23,262 bases of DNA from Porphyromonadaceae bacterium UBA4277 (GTDB lineage Bacteria; Bacteroidota; Bacteroidia; Bacteroidales; Muribaculaceae). Every line of letters starts with the position of its first letter. Positions within the stretch are counted from its first letter, which is position 1. Location of the stretch: the NCBI GenBank assembly GCA_002395965.1, contig DGVT01000125.1, positions 1-23,262 of the forward strand, given 5' to 3'. Below are positions 15,871-23,262 of the stretch, piece by piece. Under the pieces are notes generated by a model, which did not search any database, was not told the DNA's origin, and was given only the letters and a program-made list of their open reading frames with translations. The translations under genes were made by a program, and so were the position numbers.

Positions 15871-18339
15871 TTATTTGCCGAGCATAATCTTGATGATTGA
15901 ATTAACGTCATCGACGTCGATTTCGCCTGTTCCGTCAACGTTGGCATTGCCGGCATAGTCGCTGGCAGCAGCCTTGCCCAGGATGATCTTGATAACAGCG
16001 TCCACATCGTCGATGTCAACGATTCCGTTATTGTCAACGTCGCCTGTTATCGCAACTTCGGCCTGCTGTGCAAAGCGAGTCATCTCGTTGTTGACGAAGA
16101 GGTAGAGTTCCACCTTGTCGTTATCAACCTTGGCTCCTGTTCCGATATAGGCATTTGCATAGTCCTTGGGTTGGGCCAGTGTGGTGCCTAATGTCGTAAC
16201 CTCGGTAGCAGCGTCAAAGCCGTCGGTCACATCGAGGACCTTCACGCCTGTGATCTGTGCATCGGCTACGGTGGGAGCCACCATCATCACGCGATCCAGA
16301 TAGCGGAAGAACGAGATGCCCTTCGAGGCCACGTCGAGCTTGTCGGTGCTCAGGTTGGCCAGGTCGGTACTGTTGGCCGTGGAGGCCGGATGTGTGAGCT
16401 CATGCGGGTTGATCAGGCTGCCGTCGAGAATGAAGTTGGCGGCATTCACGATCTTTCCGTCATTGCCCAGGTGGTTCTCGTCGCGAGCCGAGAGCACGAG
16501 CTGGTAGTCTTCACCGGCCAGGTTCACGCTGAACGGGTGTGCTGCGCTTGAATTACGCTCAGAATAATAGGTGTTGGTAACAGCTCCGTCATAGAACTTC
16601 TGAATGAGAACGCGCAGGTTGCTGTTCGAAACGTTCATTGCCGTAGTGAGGATTGTGCAGTTGCTCGAGTTACCTGAGATAATGAACGACTGCCCCATGT
16701 CGCCGCGATAGCAGCTGGCCGAGTTCTGGGTAGAGATCCAGTCGGTGGGCGGCTCATTGAGGTTGAGCCACTTGTAGAAGTAGAGTGTTCCGCGCTTGTA
16801 GCCTGTATCGACGAAGCGATCCTGACTCTGGCAGCGCACACTGTTCACACCCACGAGTTTGCCGTCGGCAGTGAAGGTGATATCGTTCAGTGGCGAGTAG
16901 AAGCCCTGGTTGTCGGTATCTACATGCAGGCCGTCGGTGGGCACTTGTCCCACTATCTGCTGAGTCTTGGGGTTGACGATGTAGATGTTTGCCGCCATGC
17001 CGTTGTTGACCAACACATAGGCCGAGTCGCCGCGCACGATGGCTTTCTTCACCGTGCCTTGGATCTGGCTCAGGGTGGCATCGTTTTGAGTGAACTCAAA
17101 CGATTCGGGCATCGTCAGACCGGCATCCTGCACAGGCGCGGGATAGTTCTCGAAGAACGTCTCGGGCTGCAGGTAGCCTAGAGTGGAAAGATAGATCTTG
17201 GTATAGGCCGTTTCGTTGGCTTTTACTTCGATTTCGCCCTTGTATTGTGCATCCAGGTCTTCATAGCCTTCGCAGCTGGCATCCAGGGTGTACATGCCCG
17301 GTTCCAGGTCTTCGAACACGAACAGTCCGTTGTATTTGTTATCCACCTGGTAGGTCTTGATGACCTGTCCGTCCTTGAGCAGGCGCACCTCGGCGCCGTT
17401 AAGCGGCATCCACTGGTCGTCGCTTCCGAGTGCATAGGTGAACAGCGGGTTGTTGATGCGTATGTGCTTGTCCTTGATAGTGCCCATGATGTAGCCGGTG
17501 GGCTCGGGTGTGAGACCGAAGTAGTCACACAGTCCGCGTGCGGTGCGTGTGCCCTCCTGGTAGCAGTAGTCGGGGTTCAGGGCGCGGTGGCGTGCGGGCT
17601 GATAGGTGTGGAAGTAGCCTTCCATCAGGAAGCCCGGAGTGCCGTGACGCAACACGCCTAAGTAGCCTGTGAATGTTCCCTTGCTGGTAGTGGTCTGATA
17701 AGTTGAGCCGTAGAAGTTCCAGTCGCCGCGAATGTTCTTGTTGGTGCGGCTGTAGTGGCTCTGCGGGTCAAGCTCGTCCATGTAGTGAGGCAGCCAGCAG
17801 GCATCGCACATCTCGTAGCTGCCCTCGTTGTGCTCATAGGCACTGCCGTCTGAAGGCTTGTCCTGACCACGATAGAGGAACAGCGGGTAGTTGGTGCTCG
17901 CGCCATCGGAGGCTGCGTTAGAGTGGATTGAGACGAAGATGTCCATGTTGTTGGCATCCACTTCACGGGCAATCTCGGTGAGGTTACGGTTGTAGATTTC
18001 TGCATCTTCAGCACCGGATACGTAGGGGTACGGGCCATTCTTCACACGCGAGTACATGATGTTCTCGTGCTTCACGCCCATGCGCTCCAGCACTTCGCCC
18101 ATGCGCAGGATTTTCCACAAGTTGGTGTTGCTCTCATAGAAGCCGCAAGTGTCGGGGCGGCCGGTCTCGGCCAGCATGGGATAGGGTATGGTGGCCATGG
18201 GGCGGTCGTTGGGTCCCCAGCTGCCGTGGCCGGGATTCAGATAGATGCGCACGTCATCGGCAGTGACTGCCTGGATGGTGGTAGCTGCACAGATTGCAGC
18301 TATTGCAAGTAATAATATCTTTTTCATAGCTGTAATCAT
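15871..18339 (-). CDS. Secreted N-acetylmuramoyl-L-alanine amidase-like protein with dockerin-like tail
   Basis: An 822-residue exported protein. Amidase_3-type motifs are complete: NPGHG (H38), FYESNTNL (E69), FVSIHSNA (H139) and FLMEGYF (E240). The stretch GRPDTCGFYESNTNLWK and the later SHYSRTNKNIRGDWNFYGS are shared almost word for word with the paralogue at 11882-15661. Residues about 272-395 are a carboxypeptidase-regulatory-like domain (LNGAEVRLL, YNGLFVFEDLEPGMYTL). Residues about 410-755 look like a propeller. The end carries DVDNNGIVDIDDV and NVDGTGEIDVDDV, a dockerin-like pair. The first ATG overlaps the upstream stop as ATGA; a second ATG at 18327 (MKKILLLAIAAICAATTIQA) gives a better signal peptide and may be the real start. 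Likely acts on murein outside the cytoplasm or on a related polymer. Confidence 0.86.
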   Translation of the reverse strand: MITAMKKILLLAIAAICAATTIQAVTADDVRIYLNPGHGSWGPNDRPMATIPYPMLAETGRPDTCGFYESNTNLWKILRMGEVLERMGVKHENIMYSRVKNGPYPYVSGAEDAEIYNRNLTEIAREVDANNMDIFVSIHSNAASDGASTNYPLFLYRGQDKPSDGSAYEHNEGSYEMCDACWLPHYMDELDPQSHYSRTNKNIRGDWNFYGSTYQTTTSKGTFTGYLGVLRHGTPGFLMEGYFHTYQPARHRALNPDYCYQEGTRTARGLCDYFGLTPEPTGYIMGTIKDKHIRINNPLFTYALGSDDQWMPLNGAEVRLLKDGQVIKTYQVDNKYNGLFVFEDLEPGMYTLDASCEGYEDLDAQYKGEIEVKANETAYTKIYLSTLGYLQPETFFENYPAPVQDAGLTMPESFEFTQNDATLSQIQGTVKKAIVRGDSAYVLVNNGMAANIYIVNPKTQQIVGQVPTDGLHVDTDNQGFYSPLNDITFTADGKLVGVNSVRCQSQDRFVDTGYKRGTLYFYKWLNLNEPPTDWISTQNSASCYRGDMGQSFIISGNSSNCTILTTAMNVSNSNLRVLIQKFYDGAVTNTYYSERNSSAAHPFSVNLAGEDYQLVLSARDENHLGNDGKIVNAANFILDGSLINPHELTHPASTANSTDLANLSTDKLDVASKGISFFRYLDRVMMVAPTVADAQITGVKVLDVTDGFDAATEVTTLGTTLAQPKDYANAYIGTGAKVDNDKVELYLFVNNEMTRFAQQAEVAITGDVDNNGIVDIDDVDAVIKIILGKAAASDYAGNANVDGTGEIDVDDVNSIIKIMLGK

Positions 18340-19244
18340 TTGTTGATGTTAATAATGTAAGCTTTTCCGTCGGGTGTTGAGAAGGCAATCTTGCTGCCGG
18401 CAGCATCGGCGTGGGGATACATAGCCACCACATCGTTGCCGGTGAGCACCTGCTGGTTGCCTGCGAGGTCCGAGGCGATGATCTTAGAGGCGTAGATAAA
18501 CTCGCCGTCATCTTCGTCAAACATACCCACAATCACGTCGTTGCCCACCCATTGTGGAGCACGCAGTATGCCCAGGCGGTGAGCATTCTGTCCGTCGATG
18601 TCGCACACCCAAGTGCCGTTGCTGGCAATGAAGTAAACCACCTTGGTGCCGTCGGGCGAAACCTGTGCCCAGAGGTAGCTGTGGTCGGTGCCATTTGGCG
18701 AGAAGACGCGTGTGCCCTCGGCATCCGAGATCATGAGCTGGCGGTTCTTGATCGACAGCACAGGGCGCTGGTCGGTGACGGCCTTGCCTCCGAGCGGCAT
18801 GGCGCGCATGCGTCCGTCGTTGATGGCAATGGCGGTGGCACCCTGAATGGCCGCTCCCTCAAGGTTGCGGCTGGCCTCAATCAGGACGTCGTTGCGGCCG
18901 GTGCGCATGTTGTGGGCCTTCAAGGCCTGGTGGCGCAGGTGGCGCGCGTTGAACGAGGTCTCGCGATAGACGATGTTTTCACCATCGTTACTGATCATCA
19001 CATCGAAGCCGGCACCTTCGGCATCGGTCACGCGGGTGACTGCCTGAGTGCTGAGGTCGAATTTGGTCAAGCCCTTGTTTGAACTTGATGTGAGCAACAA
19101 GTAGTCGCCTTGCGGACTGATTGCTGCTACCACGGCATCGTTGTTCTCGGGAATGTTGACTTGTTCGATCGAGCCAACATTGAGAATTTGAGCCATACCA
19201 CTAAGGGAAACTCCAACAGCTAATGTTAGTAGTACTTTTCTCAT
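18336..19244 (-). CDS. Secreted TolB-like (PD40) beta-propeller protein
   Basis: A 302-residue exported protein. It starts with a signal peptide (MRKVLLTLAVGVSLSGMA, cleavage before Q19) without a lipobox, so probably soluble in the periplasm or secreted. Repeated S-P-x-G and N-D-G-E segments mark propeller blades: AAISPQGDYLLLTSS (about 42-56), MISNDGENIVYR, AQVSPDGTKVVYF, AAGSKIAFSTPDGK. These are typical of the WD40-like PD40 repeats found in TolB. No enzyme motif is seen. It overlaps the amidase gene by four bases, so translation is probably coupled and the two proteins may act together; that link is inference. Upstream lies an inverted repeat (19251-19342). Confidence 0.8.
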   Translation of the reverse strand: MRKVLLTLAVGVSLSGMAQILNVGSIEQVNIPENNDAVVAAISPQGDYLLLTSSSNKGLTKFDLSTQAVTRVTDAEGAGFDVMISNDGENIVYRETSFNARHLRHQALKAHNMRTGRNDVLIEASRNLEGAAIQGATAIAINDGRMRAMPLGGKAVTDQRPVLSIKNRQLMISDAEGTRVFSPNGTDHSYLWAQVSPDGTKVVYFIASNGTWVCDIDGQNAHRLGILRAPQWVGNDVIVGMFDEDDGEFIYASKIIASDLAGNQQVLTGNDVVAMYPHADAAGSKIAFSTPDGKAYIININK

Positions 19245-19250
19245 AGATGT

Positions 19251-19342
19251 TTGGTTTTTAGGTTAAACTTATGTTTTAATGAATAATGTTTCAATGGATT
19301 TGTAAAATTACTGAAAACAAATATTCAAACCTAAAAAACCAA
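19251..19342. repeat. Inverted repeat upstream of the propeller-amidase pair
   Basis: The plus strand has ttggtttttaggtt (19251-19264) and, 63 bases on, aacctaaaaaaccaa (19328-19342), which match in inverted orientation except for one extra base. The A+T-rich middle includes TAATTTTAC on the minus strand (19302-19310), a near match to a -7 box. The left arm lies 6 bases before the ATG at 19244, so the arms could pair in DNA or be protein-binding half sites. Confidence 0.5.
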
Positions 19343-19411
19343 CGTTAAATTTAGTGAAAAGCTTAAAAAAACTAAGGAGACCCGTAAAAAACAGTGTCGG
19401 CAGCATTGGCA

Positions 19412-20119
19412 TTAAAGTGCGCTTTCAATGGCTGCGCGTGCCTCGCGGCTCACGCGTTCCAAGTTGTGCCCGTCGGCCTCGGGTGGAATGGGCTTGTGCA
19501 GTGTGAGTGTGATTTTTCCCGGTGTGACGTTAAACGTGCTGCGAGGCATCACACGAAAGCTGCCATCGATGGTGATGGGCACTACTGGCAGTCGGAACTC
19601 TAATGCCAACCTGAACGCTCCGGGCTTGAATGGCCCCATGGCACCGGTGTCGGTGCGGCGCCCCTCGGGAAACACCACGAGCGACATGCCCTTTCCCAAC
19701 TTGTTCTCGGCGTCCTCGATGGTGTGGCGCAGCCCTCCGGCACTCTTGGTGTCAACCATGATGTGCCCGGCGGCCCGGCAAGCGGTGCCTACCAGCGGAA
19801 TGTTGCTTATTCCCTTGCGCATCATCCACTTGAAGGGATGCCCTAAGTAGCCGTAGATGGAGAAGATGTCGTAGGCTCCCTGGTGGTTGGCAACGAAGAC
19901 GTATGACGTGTGGCGGTCGATATTCTCACGGCCACGCACCTGAATGCGTACAAAGTGAATTGCGCACCACAAGCGTGACCACCACTTGGCCGGGTAATAA
20001 CCCCAGTAGTTGCTGTTGAACAAGCAGCCCACCATCGTCACAATAGCAGTGATGATAGTAGCTACCAGCATGATGGGTGCTGCAATAAACCATTGATATA
20101 TAAAGAAAAATGGCTTCAT
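19412..20119 (-). CDS. 1-acyl-sn-glycerol-3-phosphate acyltransferase (PlsC family)
   Basis: A 235-residue inner-membrane enzyme that should transfer a second acyl chain to lysophosphatidic acid in phospholipid synthesis. One N-terminal membrane segment is seen at about residues 6-32. The family motifs are clear: NHQGAYD gives the HX4D pair (H79, D84); FPEGRRTD (about 150-157) is the FPEGTRS-type substrate motif; LPVVPITIDGS is the fourth block. Length fits. It has its own -7 box and is not obviously in an operon with the secreted block. Other acyltransferases of the family, such as those for ornithine lipids, cannot be excluded, so no gene symbol is given. Confidence 0.9.
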   Translation of the reverse strand: MKPFFFIYQWFIAAPIMLVATIITAIVTMVGCLFNSNYWGYYPAKWWSRLWCAIHFVRIQVRGRENIDRHTSYVFVANHQGAYDIFSIYGYLGHPFKWMMRKGISNIPLVGTACRAAGHIMVDTKSAGGLRHTIEDAENKLGKGMSLVVFPEGRRTDTGAMGPFKPGAFRLALEFRLPVVPITIDGSFRVMPRSTFNVTPGKITLTLHKPIPPEADGHNLERVSREARAAIESAL

Positions 20120-20145
20120 GGCTAAGGGTAATTAGTATAATTTCA

Positions 20146-20153
20146 CAAAGATA
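20146..20153 (-). promoter_or_regulatory. -7 box of the acyltransferase gene
   Basis: The minus strand reads TATCTTTG, a full match to TAnnTTTG, 26 bases before the ATG at 20119. No TTG is found at the expected -33 distance. The rest of the 197-base gap to 20317 holds a short stem ggccgg/ccggcc (20216-20237) without a T run and nothing else I can support. Confidence 0.45.
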
Positions 20154-20316
20154 ATATAAAAATCGATGCTGCGGCCTGGGTGCCCACAGCTTTTTGATAA
20201 GTTTAACTAATCGCGGGCCGGAATTCTGTTGCCGGCCGGTGAGCCGATGCTGCCGCGTCGTGCCGTGGCCTGTTTTCGCCTTCGGGTCGAGACTTGTAAA
20301 ATGCGTTGGCTCCTTG

Positions 20317-21606
20317 TTATCTGACTATCACTTTTTTGCGGCCATGGACGTAAATGCCGGGGGCTGTGGGCTGCTGCAACAGCTTGATTCCTTGTATGTC
20401 GTAGAATTCTTGGTCGTTGCCTGCTCTTATCTGCTGAATGCTCGAAAGCGAACGTGGAATAATTAGTACTTCAGAAATGTCGTCGGTAAAAATGAACTTA
20501 CCTGCAACAGGATCATATTGAGCATAGCCGGGGGCTATTTCGGCTTTAGAAAGAATGAGTTCCTTGACATATAGATTGCCGAGTGGGACACTGCACTTAA
20601 ATGTTGCATTGTTGACCATGAGTGTGTCGAGGTGGATGTCTGACCCTTGGATGCCCTTTTCGGTTAACAACTTGCAACCATCCTCAATGCTCAGACGGGA
20701 AACGTACAACGGTGAGCCGTGCACGGTCTGTAGGCTCAGACTGCCGTTGCCGCTCAGCTTCACATCGTCAGCATCGATGCTCCCCATGATACTGTTGTTG
20801 CCATTGGCTTGGATGGTGATGTTGTTGCAGTCGATGAAGGCTTGATAAGAAGGCCAGCTCTCGCTTGTGACCAAATTGTGCAGTGAAAGAGTGCCGTTGT
20901 CGAAAGTGTAGTTTGCCTTACCGCTAATGAAATAGGGACTGCTAATGTCGGTCGCATTATAGCTGGTGACAGGCATGCCTGCCACCCAAAGTCCGTTAAA
21001 CAGCGGCATGTCGTTCTCGGGGCATATAATCACCGGTGACGAGCATATCTGCTTGCTCCCTTGCAGAATGATGTTGCCGACTTCGACTGCCGTGGCTTGG
21101 AGAACGGCATTGCCCACGGTGAGCGTCTTGTCGTGGCCTATGGCAATGCTCGTGTCGTCGTGATAGGATTCGCCGGTGTTATACACCTCCACAAGGCAGT
21201 TGTCGCCTATGGTGAGTGAGCCGCCCACTTCCACGCAGTGCCCCCGGGTCCAGCTCTGCTCATAGGTCACTATTTGCAAGTGCCCCGGACCGCTGATGTG
21301 CAAGTCGCTCGTGCAACTGATCTGATTGTAAAACCAGCTCCAGCTGCGGTTCTCACCCATCAACTTGATGTGTAATGGTTCGGTGATGTTGCTCACGATG
21401 CTCTGGAATGAAGCGTCTTGCAGGGTGAGCGTGTTGCTTTCTGGGTCAAATTTTATGGTGCCTGCGATGCCGTTACCGGTTATCATGCCGCAGTTCTCGC
21501 TTGTGACGGGAATGTCGTTGATGACTATGCCGTAGTCGGTGCCGCTCTGCGCCTTGACTGAAAATGCAACAAACAATGCTAAAATGAATAACAGATTGTG
21601 CTTCAT
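20317..21606 (-). CDS. Secreted protein with duplicated beta-rich domain and short T9SS-like tail
   Basis: A 429-residue exported protein of unknown function. The signal peptide is residues 1-20 (MKHNLLFILALFVAFSVKAQ). A domain starts YGIVINDIPVTSENCGMITG at residue 25 and reaches SNTLTL at about 58-62. A second copy starts GLWVAGMPVTSYNATD at 205 and reaches NGTLSL at about 238-242. Between and after are short strands with N-G-x-G and S-G-x-G-x-L patterns that suggest a beta-helix-like fold. The same opening occurs at the N terminus of the LRR-dockerin protein at 4458-7091. Residues about 400-429 (EFYDIQGIKLL, then GIYVHGRKKVIVR) fit a shortened T9SS-type tail. The start is 13 bases after the lipoprotein gene, so the two are co-transcribed. 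Confidence 0.78.
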   Translation of the reverse strand: MKHNLLFILALFVAFSVKAQSGTDYGIVINDIPVTSENCGMITGNGIAGTIKFDPESNTLTLQDASFQSIVSNITEPLHIKLMGENRSWSWFYNQISCTSDLHISGPGHLQIVTYEQSWTRGHCVEVGGSLTIGDNCLVEVYNTGESYHDDTSIAIGHDKTLTVGNAVLQATAVEVGNIILQGSKQICSSPVIICPENDMPLFNGLWVAGMPVTSYNATDISSPYFISGKANYTFDNGTLSLHNLVTSESWPSYQAFIDCNNITIQANGNNSIMGSIDADDVKLSGNGSLSLQTVHGSPLYVSRLSIEDGCKLLTEKGIQGSDIHLDTLMVNNATFKCSVPLGNLYVKELILSKAEIAPGYAQYDPVAGKFIFTDDISEVLIIPRSLSSIQQIRAGNDQEFYDIQGIKLLQQPTAPGIYVHGRKKVIVR

Positions 21607-21619
21607 TAAAACTGTGTGA

Positions 21620-22945
21620 TTATTGTTTTTGTGTGATTATTATCGAGCTTGGCTCACTTGCCGATATGACGATGGCATTGCCGCTTGCGTTGAGGGTGAT
21701 GTCGCCTGTGCGCTCGATTATTTTAATCTCCTTCCATTCTCCAGGCACAGTGATGCGGTGGTTGCTCATGCTCCTCTTTGTGCTAATGAAAAGTGCTTGC
21801 CTGCCATTTATGTAGCCGGTGTAGGCCAGTATGGAGCCATTGTTGGCAATGGGCTTAGTCCAAGTGTAAACCCCGTGCCAGCGATAGGGCGTGCCGGCTT
21901 TCACGTTGCTGCCAAAGAGCAGCACATGGTAGGTTTTGTTTTCGCCTCTGATGTAGATGGGGCTGTCGCCGGCTATCATGGCGTGTTGGCCTAATCCGGC
22001 AGTCTCGAGCCATGAGCTTTGGCACCAGCCATCGTCATTAAACTCAATGAAGCGGTTGAAGAGCGGGTATGCGGCTTTGTTGAAGCTCTTTGCCGTCTCG
22101 GGCGTGGCTCCGGTGAGGTACTTGCCGTCGGGGGTCTCAATCTTTGTTTCGCCCACAAACATCGACTGCATGCCATAGTAGCGGCGCACGGTAGTGGGCT
22201 TGTTGTAGGTGTGTGTGACGTTGACGTCGATGCTGTTGCCTGTCACCAGATAGGTGACACTCTCGCTGATGAGTGGCGAGCTGAGCCTTTTTGCGCCTCG
22301 CTTGGGCTCGACCAGTGGATTATATAAGGTGTTGGCAACGTTGACAGTGACGCTTGTGCATTGCGTCTCGGCAGCACCGGGCGAAAGCCGGCGCGAGTCG
22401 GCCATGATGGTTACGGCATCGGTTGTGGCAGTGCGCACAGTGGTTCGTTCGCCTTTTCCTGGTTTCCCGTTCTTGTCTTTTTTGCACCAGCGGTGGTTGC
22501 CTCCCACAAAGTCGGCATAGCTGTCGGTACTCACCGGCCCTATGTTGTCGCTCTCGGTGCGATTGAGCCAGGTGATGCTTTTGTCTGCCGTGATGCCATC
22601 TGCCGAGCTCACCGAGCGGTTCACATTGCGATATCCCACGCGATAGAAGGTGAACAGGTCATTATTCATGCACTTCTTGAACCAGTAGCACATCTCGGTG
22701 CCGGTGTCGTCGCAGGCAGCGATGAGCAGGTTGGTGCCGTCGTACTTTGCACTCATGGGTGTTGCAGCACTTGTAATGCTGTTGTAGGGAAAGTTGCTTT
22801 GGGCGCTCTTGGCATGAGTGGGTGCGCTTGTGGGCTGGCTGCTTGCGTCGCTCTTCATTGCAAACGAGTTGCAACTGCTGAGCACCATTATGAGGCACAG
22901 TGTGGCTGTGCGTATTGTTGTTCCAGTTGCGAATCTTATTGACAT
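21620..22945 (-). CDS. Lipoprotein of unknown function
   Basis: A 441-residue exported protein I do not recognise. Residues 1-25 form a lipoprotein signal with lipobox LSSC (C25), followed by NSFAMKSD, so it is probably lipid-anchored. The rest is rich in beta-strand patterns, aromatic residues and N/G/T, with WKEIKIIERTGDITLNASGN near the end, which suggests beta-sandwich domains of the sort found in carbohydrate-active or binding proteins. Three tryptophan-containing segments (GWCQSSWLE, YRWHGVYTW, GGNHRWCKKDKNG) could form a binding face. No catalytic motif is evident. It is the first gene of a two-gene unit with the protein at 20317-21606 and has a good promoter. Confidence 0.72.
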   Translation of the reverse strand: MSIRFATGTTIRTATLCLIMVLSSCNSFAMKSDASSQPTSAPTHAKSAQSNFPYNSITSAATPMSAKYDGTNLLIAACDDTGTEMCYWFKKCMNNDLFTFYRVGYRNVNRSVSSADGITADKSITWLNRTESDNIGPVSTDSYADFVGGNHRWCKKDKNGKPGKGERTTVRTATTDAVTIMADSRRLSPGAAETQCTSVTVNVANTLYNPLVEPKRGAKRLSSPLISESVTYLVTGNSIDVNVTHTYNKPTTVRRYYGMQSMFVGETKIETPDGKYLTGATPETAKSFNKAAYPLFNRFIEFNDDGWCQSSWLETAGLGQHAMIAGDSPIYIRGENKTYHVLLFGSNVKAGTPYRWHGVYTWTKPIANNGSILAYTGYINGRQALFISTKRSMSNHRITVPGEWKEIKIIERTGDITLNASGNAIVISASEPSSIIITQKQ

Positions 22946-22999
22946 GGCTGATGACTTTATAAAATGCTTAATGAAGCTGTTGTAAGACTTAAACTATTG

Positions 23000-23030
23000 C
23001 AAAATAACTGCATTTTTTTGACATGTGCAA
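23000..23030 (-). promoter_or_regulatory. Promoter of the lipoprotein operon
   Basis: The minus strand has TTG (23028-23030), 20 bases, then TTATTTTG (23000-23007), which matches TAnnTTTG at all but one fixed position. It lies 54 bases before the ATG at 22945 and just after the terminator of the upstream regulator gene. Confidence 0.55.
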
Positions 23031-23077
23031 CACCCGGTGCGCGTTTTAATGTCGGGCTATTGTGGCTGTGATTTAGC

Positions 23078-23111
23078 AAAAAAAGTGGTGCAGCCCAGAA
23101 CTGCACCACTT
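23078..23111 (-). terminator. Rho-independent terminator of the response regulator gene
   Basis: The stem aagtggtgcag (23083-23093) pairs with ctgcaccactt (23101-23111) around a 7-base loop, and in the minus-strand transcript a run of seven T follows directly. It begins 33 bases after the stop codon at 23145. Confidence 0.92.
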
Positions 23112-23144
23112 GTGATGTGTGACGGTGGTGTGCCACCTGCCGTC

Positions 23145-23262
23145 TTACTTGGCTTCGGGCTCGGGAGCGATGAGCTTGTAGCCCTTGCCGTGAATGTTGA
23201 TGATTTCGATCTGGGGATCGTCCTTCAAATGCTTGCGCAGTTTCGTGATATAGACATCCATC
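23145..23262 (-). CDS. OmpR-family response regulator, C-terminal fragment (runs off window)
   Basis: Only the last 38 codons are present: MDVYITKLRKHLKDD, then IEIINIHGKGYKLIAPEPEAK. This is the end of an OmpR/PhoB winged helix: the recognition-helix part D-V-Y-I-T-K-L-R-K-H-L, and the wing hairpin I-x-x-I-H-G-K-G-Y-K-L. The rest of the gene, including the receiver domain, lies outside the window, so the first M shown is internal. The sequence resembles RprY of Bacteroides as I remember it, but 38 residues do not allow a safe name. It is followed by its own terminator. Confidence 0.88.
   Translation of the reverse strand, partial: MDVYITKLRKHLKDDPQIEIINIHGKGYKLIAPEPEAK

Noticed and set aside
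20194..20466. 90-codon plus-strand frame across the gap next to the acyltransferase gene
   Set aside because: Half of it overlaps the T9SS-like tail of the secreted protein on the minus strand, and it has no start signal or recognisable domain.

Overview
The window looks like chromosomal DNA of a gut-type Bacteroidales bacterium (Prevotellaceae or Muribaculaceae are the best guesses; I cannot place it more exactly). The reasons are Bacteroidetes-type promoters (TTG, 19-20 bases, then TAnnTTTG), T9SS-like C-terminal tails ending in G-I-Y-hydrophobic ... KVIVR/KVVVK, a DUF4924-type gene, and many secreted proteins with leucine-rich repeats and dockerin-like tails. Every gene I can support lies on the minus strand, so the text runs from high to low coordinates in transcription order.

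Right edge (about 20317-23262): the last 38 residues of an OmpR-family response regulator with its own terminator, then a promoter driving a two-gene unit. That unit encodes a lipoprotein of unknown function and a secreted protein with two copies of a beta-rich domain and a short T9SS-like tail. A PlsC-type acyltransferase (19412-20119) follows with its own -7 box.

Centre (4458-19244): a block of five large or exported proteins. A TolB-like propeller overlaps by four bases (ATGA) a secreted zinc amidase with a C-terminal dockerin-like pair of repeats. A strong terminator follows. A second, larger paralogous amidase with dockerin is followed 58 bases later by a 1526-residue LRR protein with an N-terminal starch-binding-like module and a T9SS-like tail, then another strong terminator. 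The last gene encodes an 877-residue LRR protein, again with a dockerin, behind a good promoter. Three proteins thus end in dockerin-like tails and two in the window end in T9SS-like tails. I read the block as a secreted or surface set acting on peptidoglycan or glycans; the assembly idea is inference.

Left part (1-3976): a housekeeping-type operon Crp/Fnr regulator, DUF4924 protein, RmlD-like dTDP-4-dehydrorhamnose reductase, and release factor 3 (PrfC), then the 5' end of an AAA-ATPase-like gene with a promoter overlapping the end of prfC. Between this operon and the LRR gene is a 519-base gene-free stretch full of short tandem repeats, a 32-base perfect palindrome and other stem-loops. I found no rRNA, tRNA, CRISPR array, transposase or phage gene.
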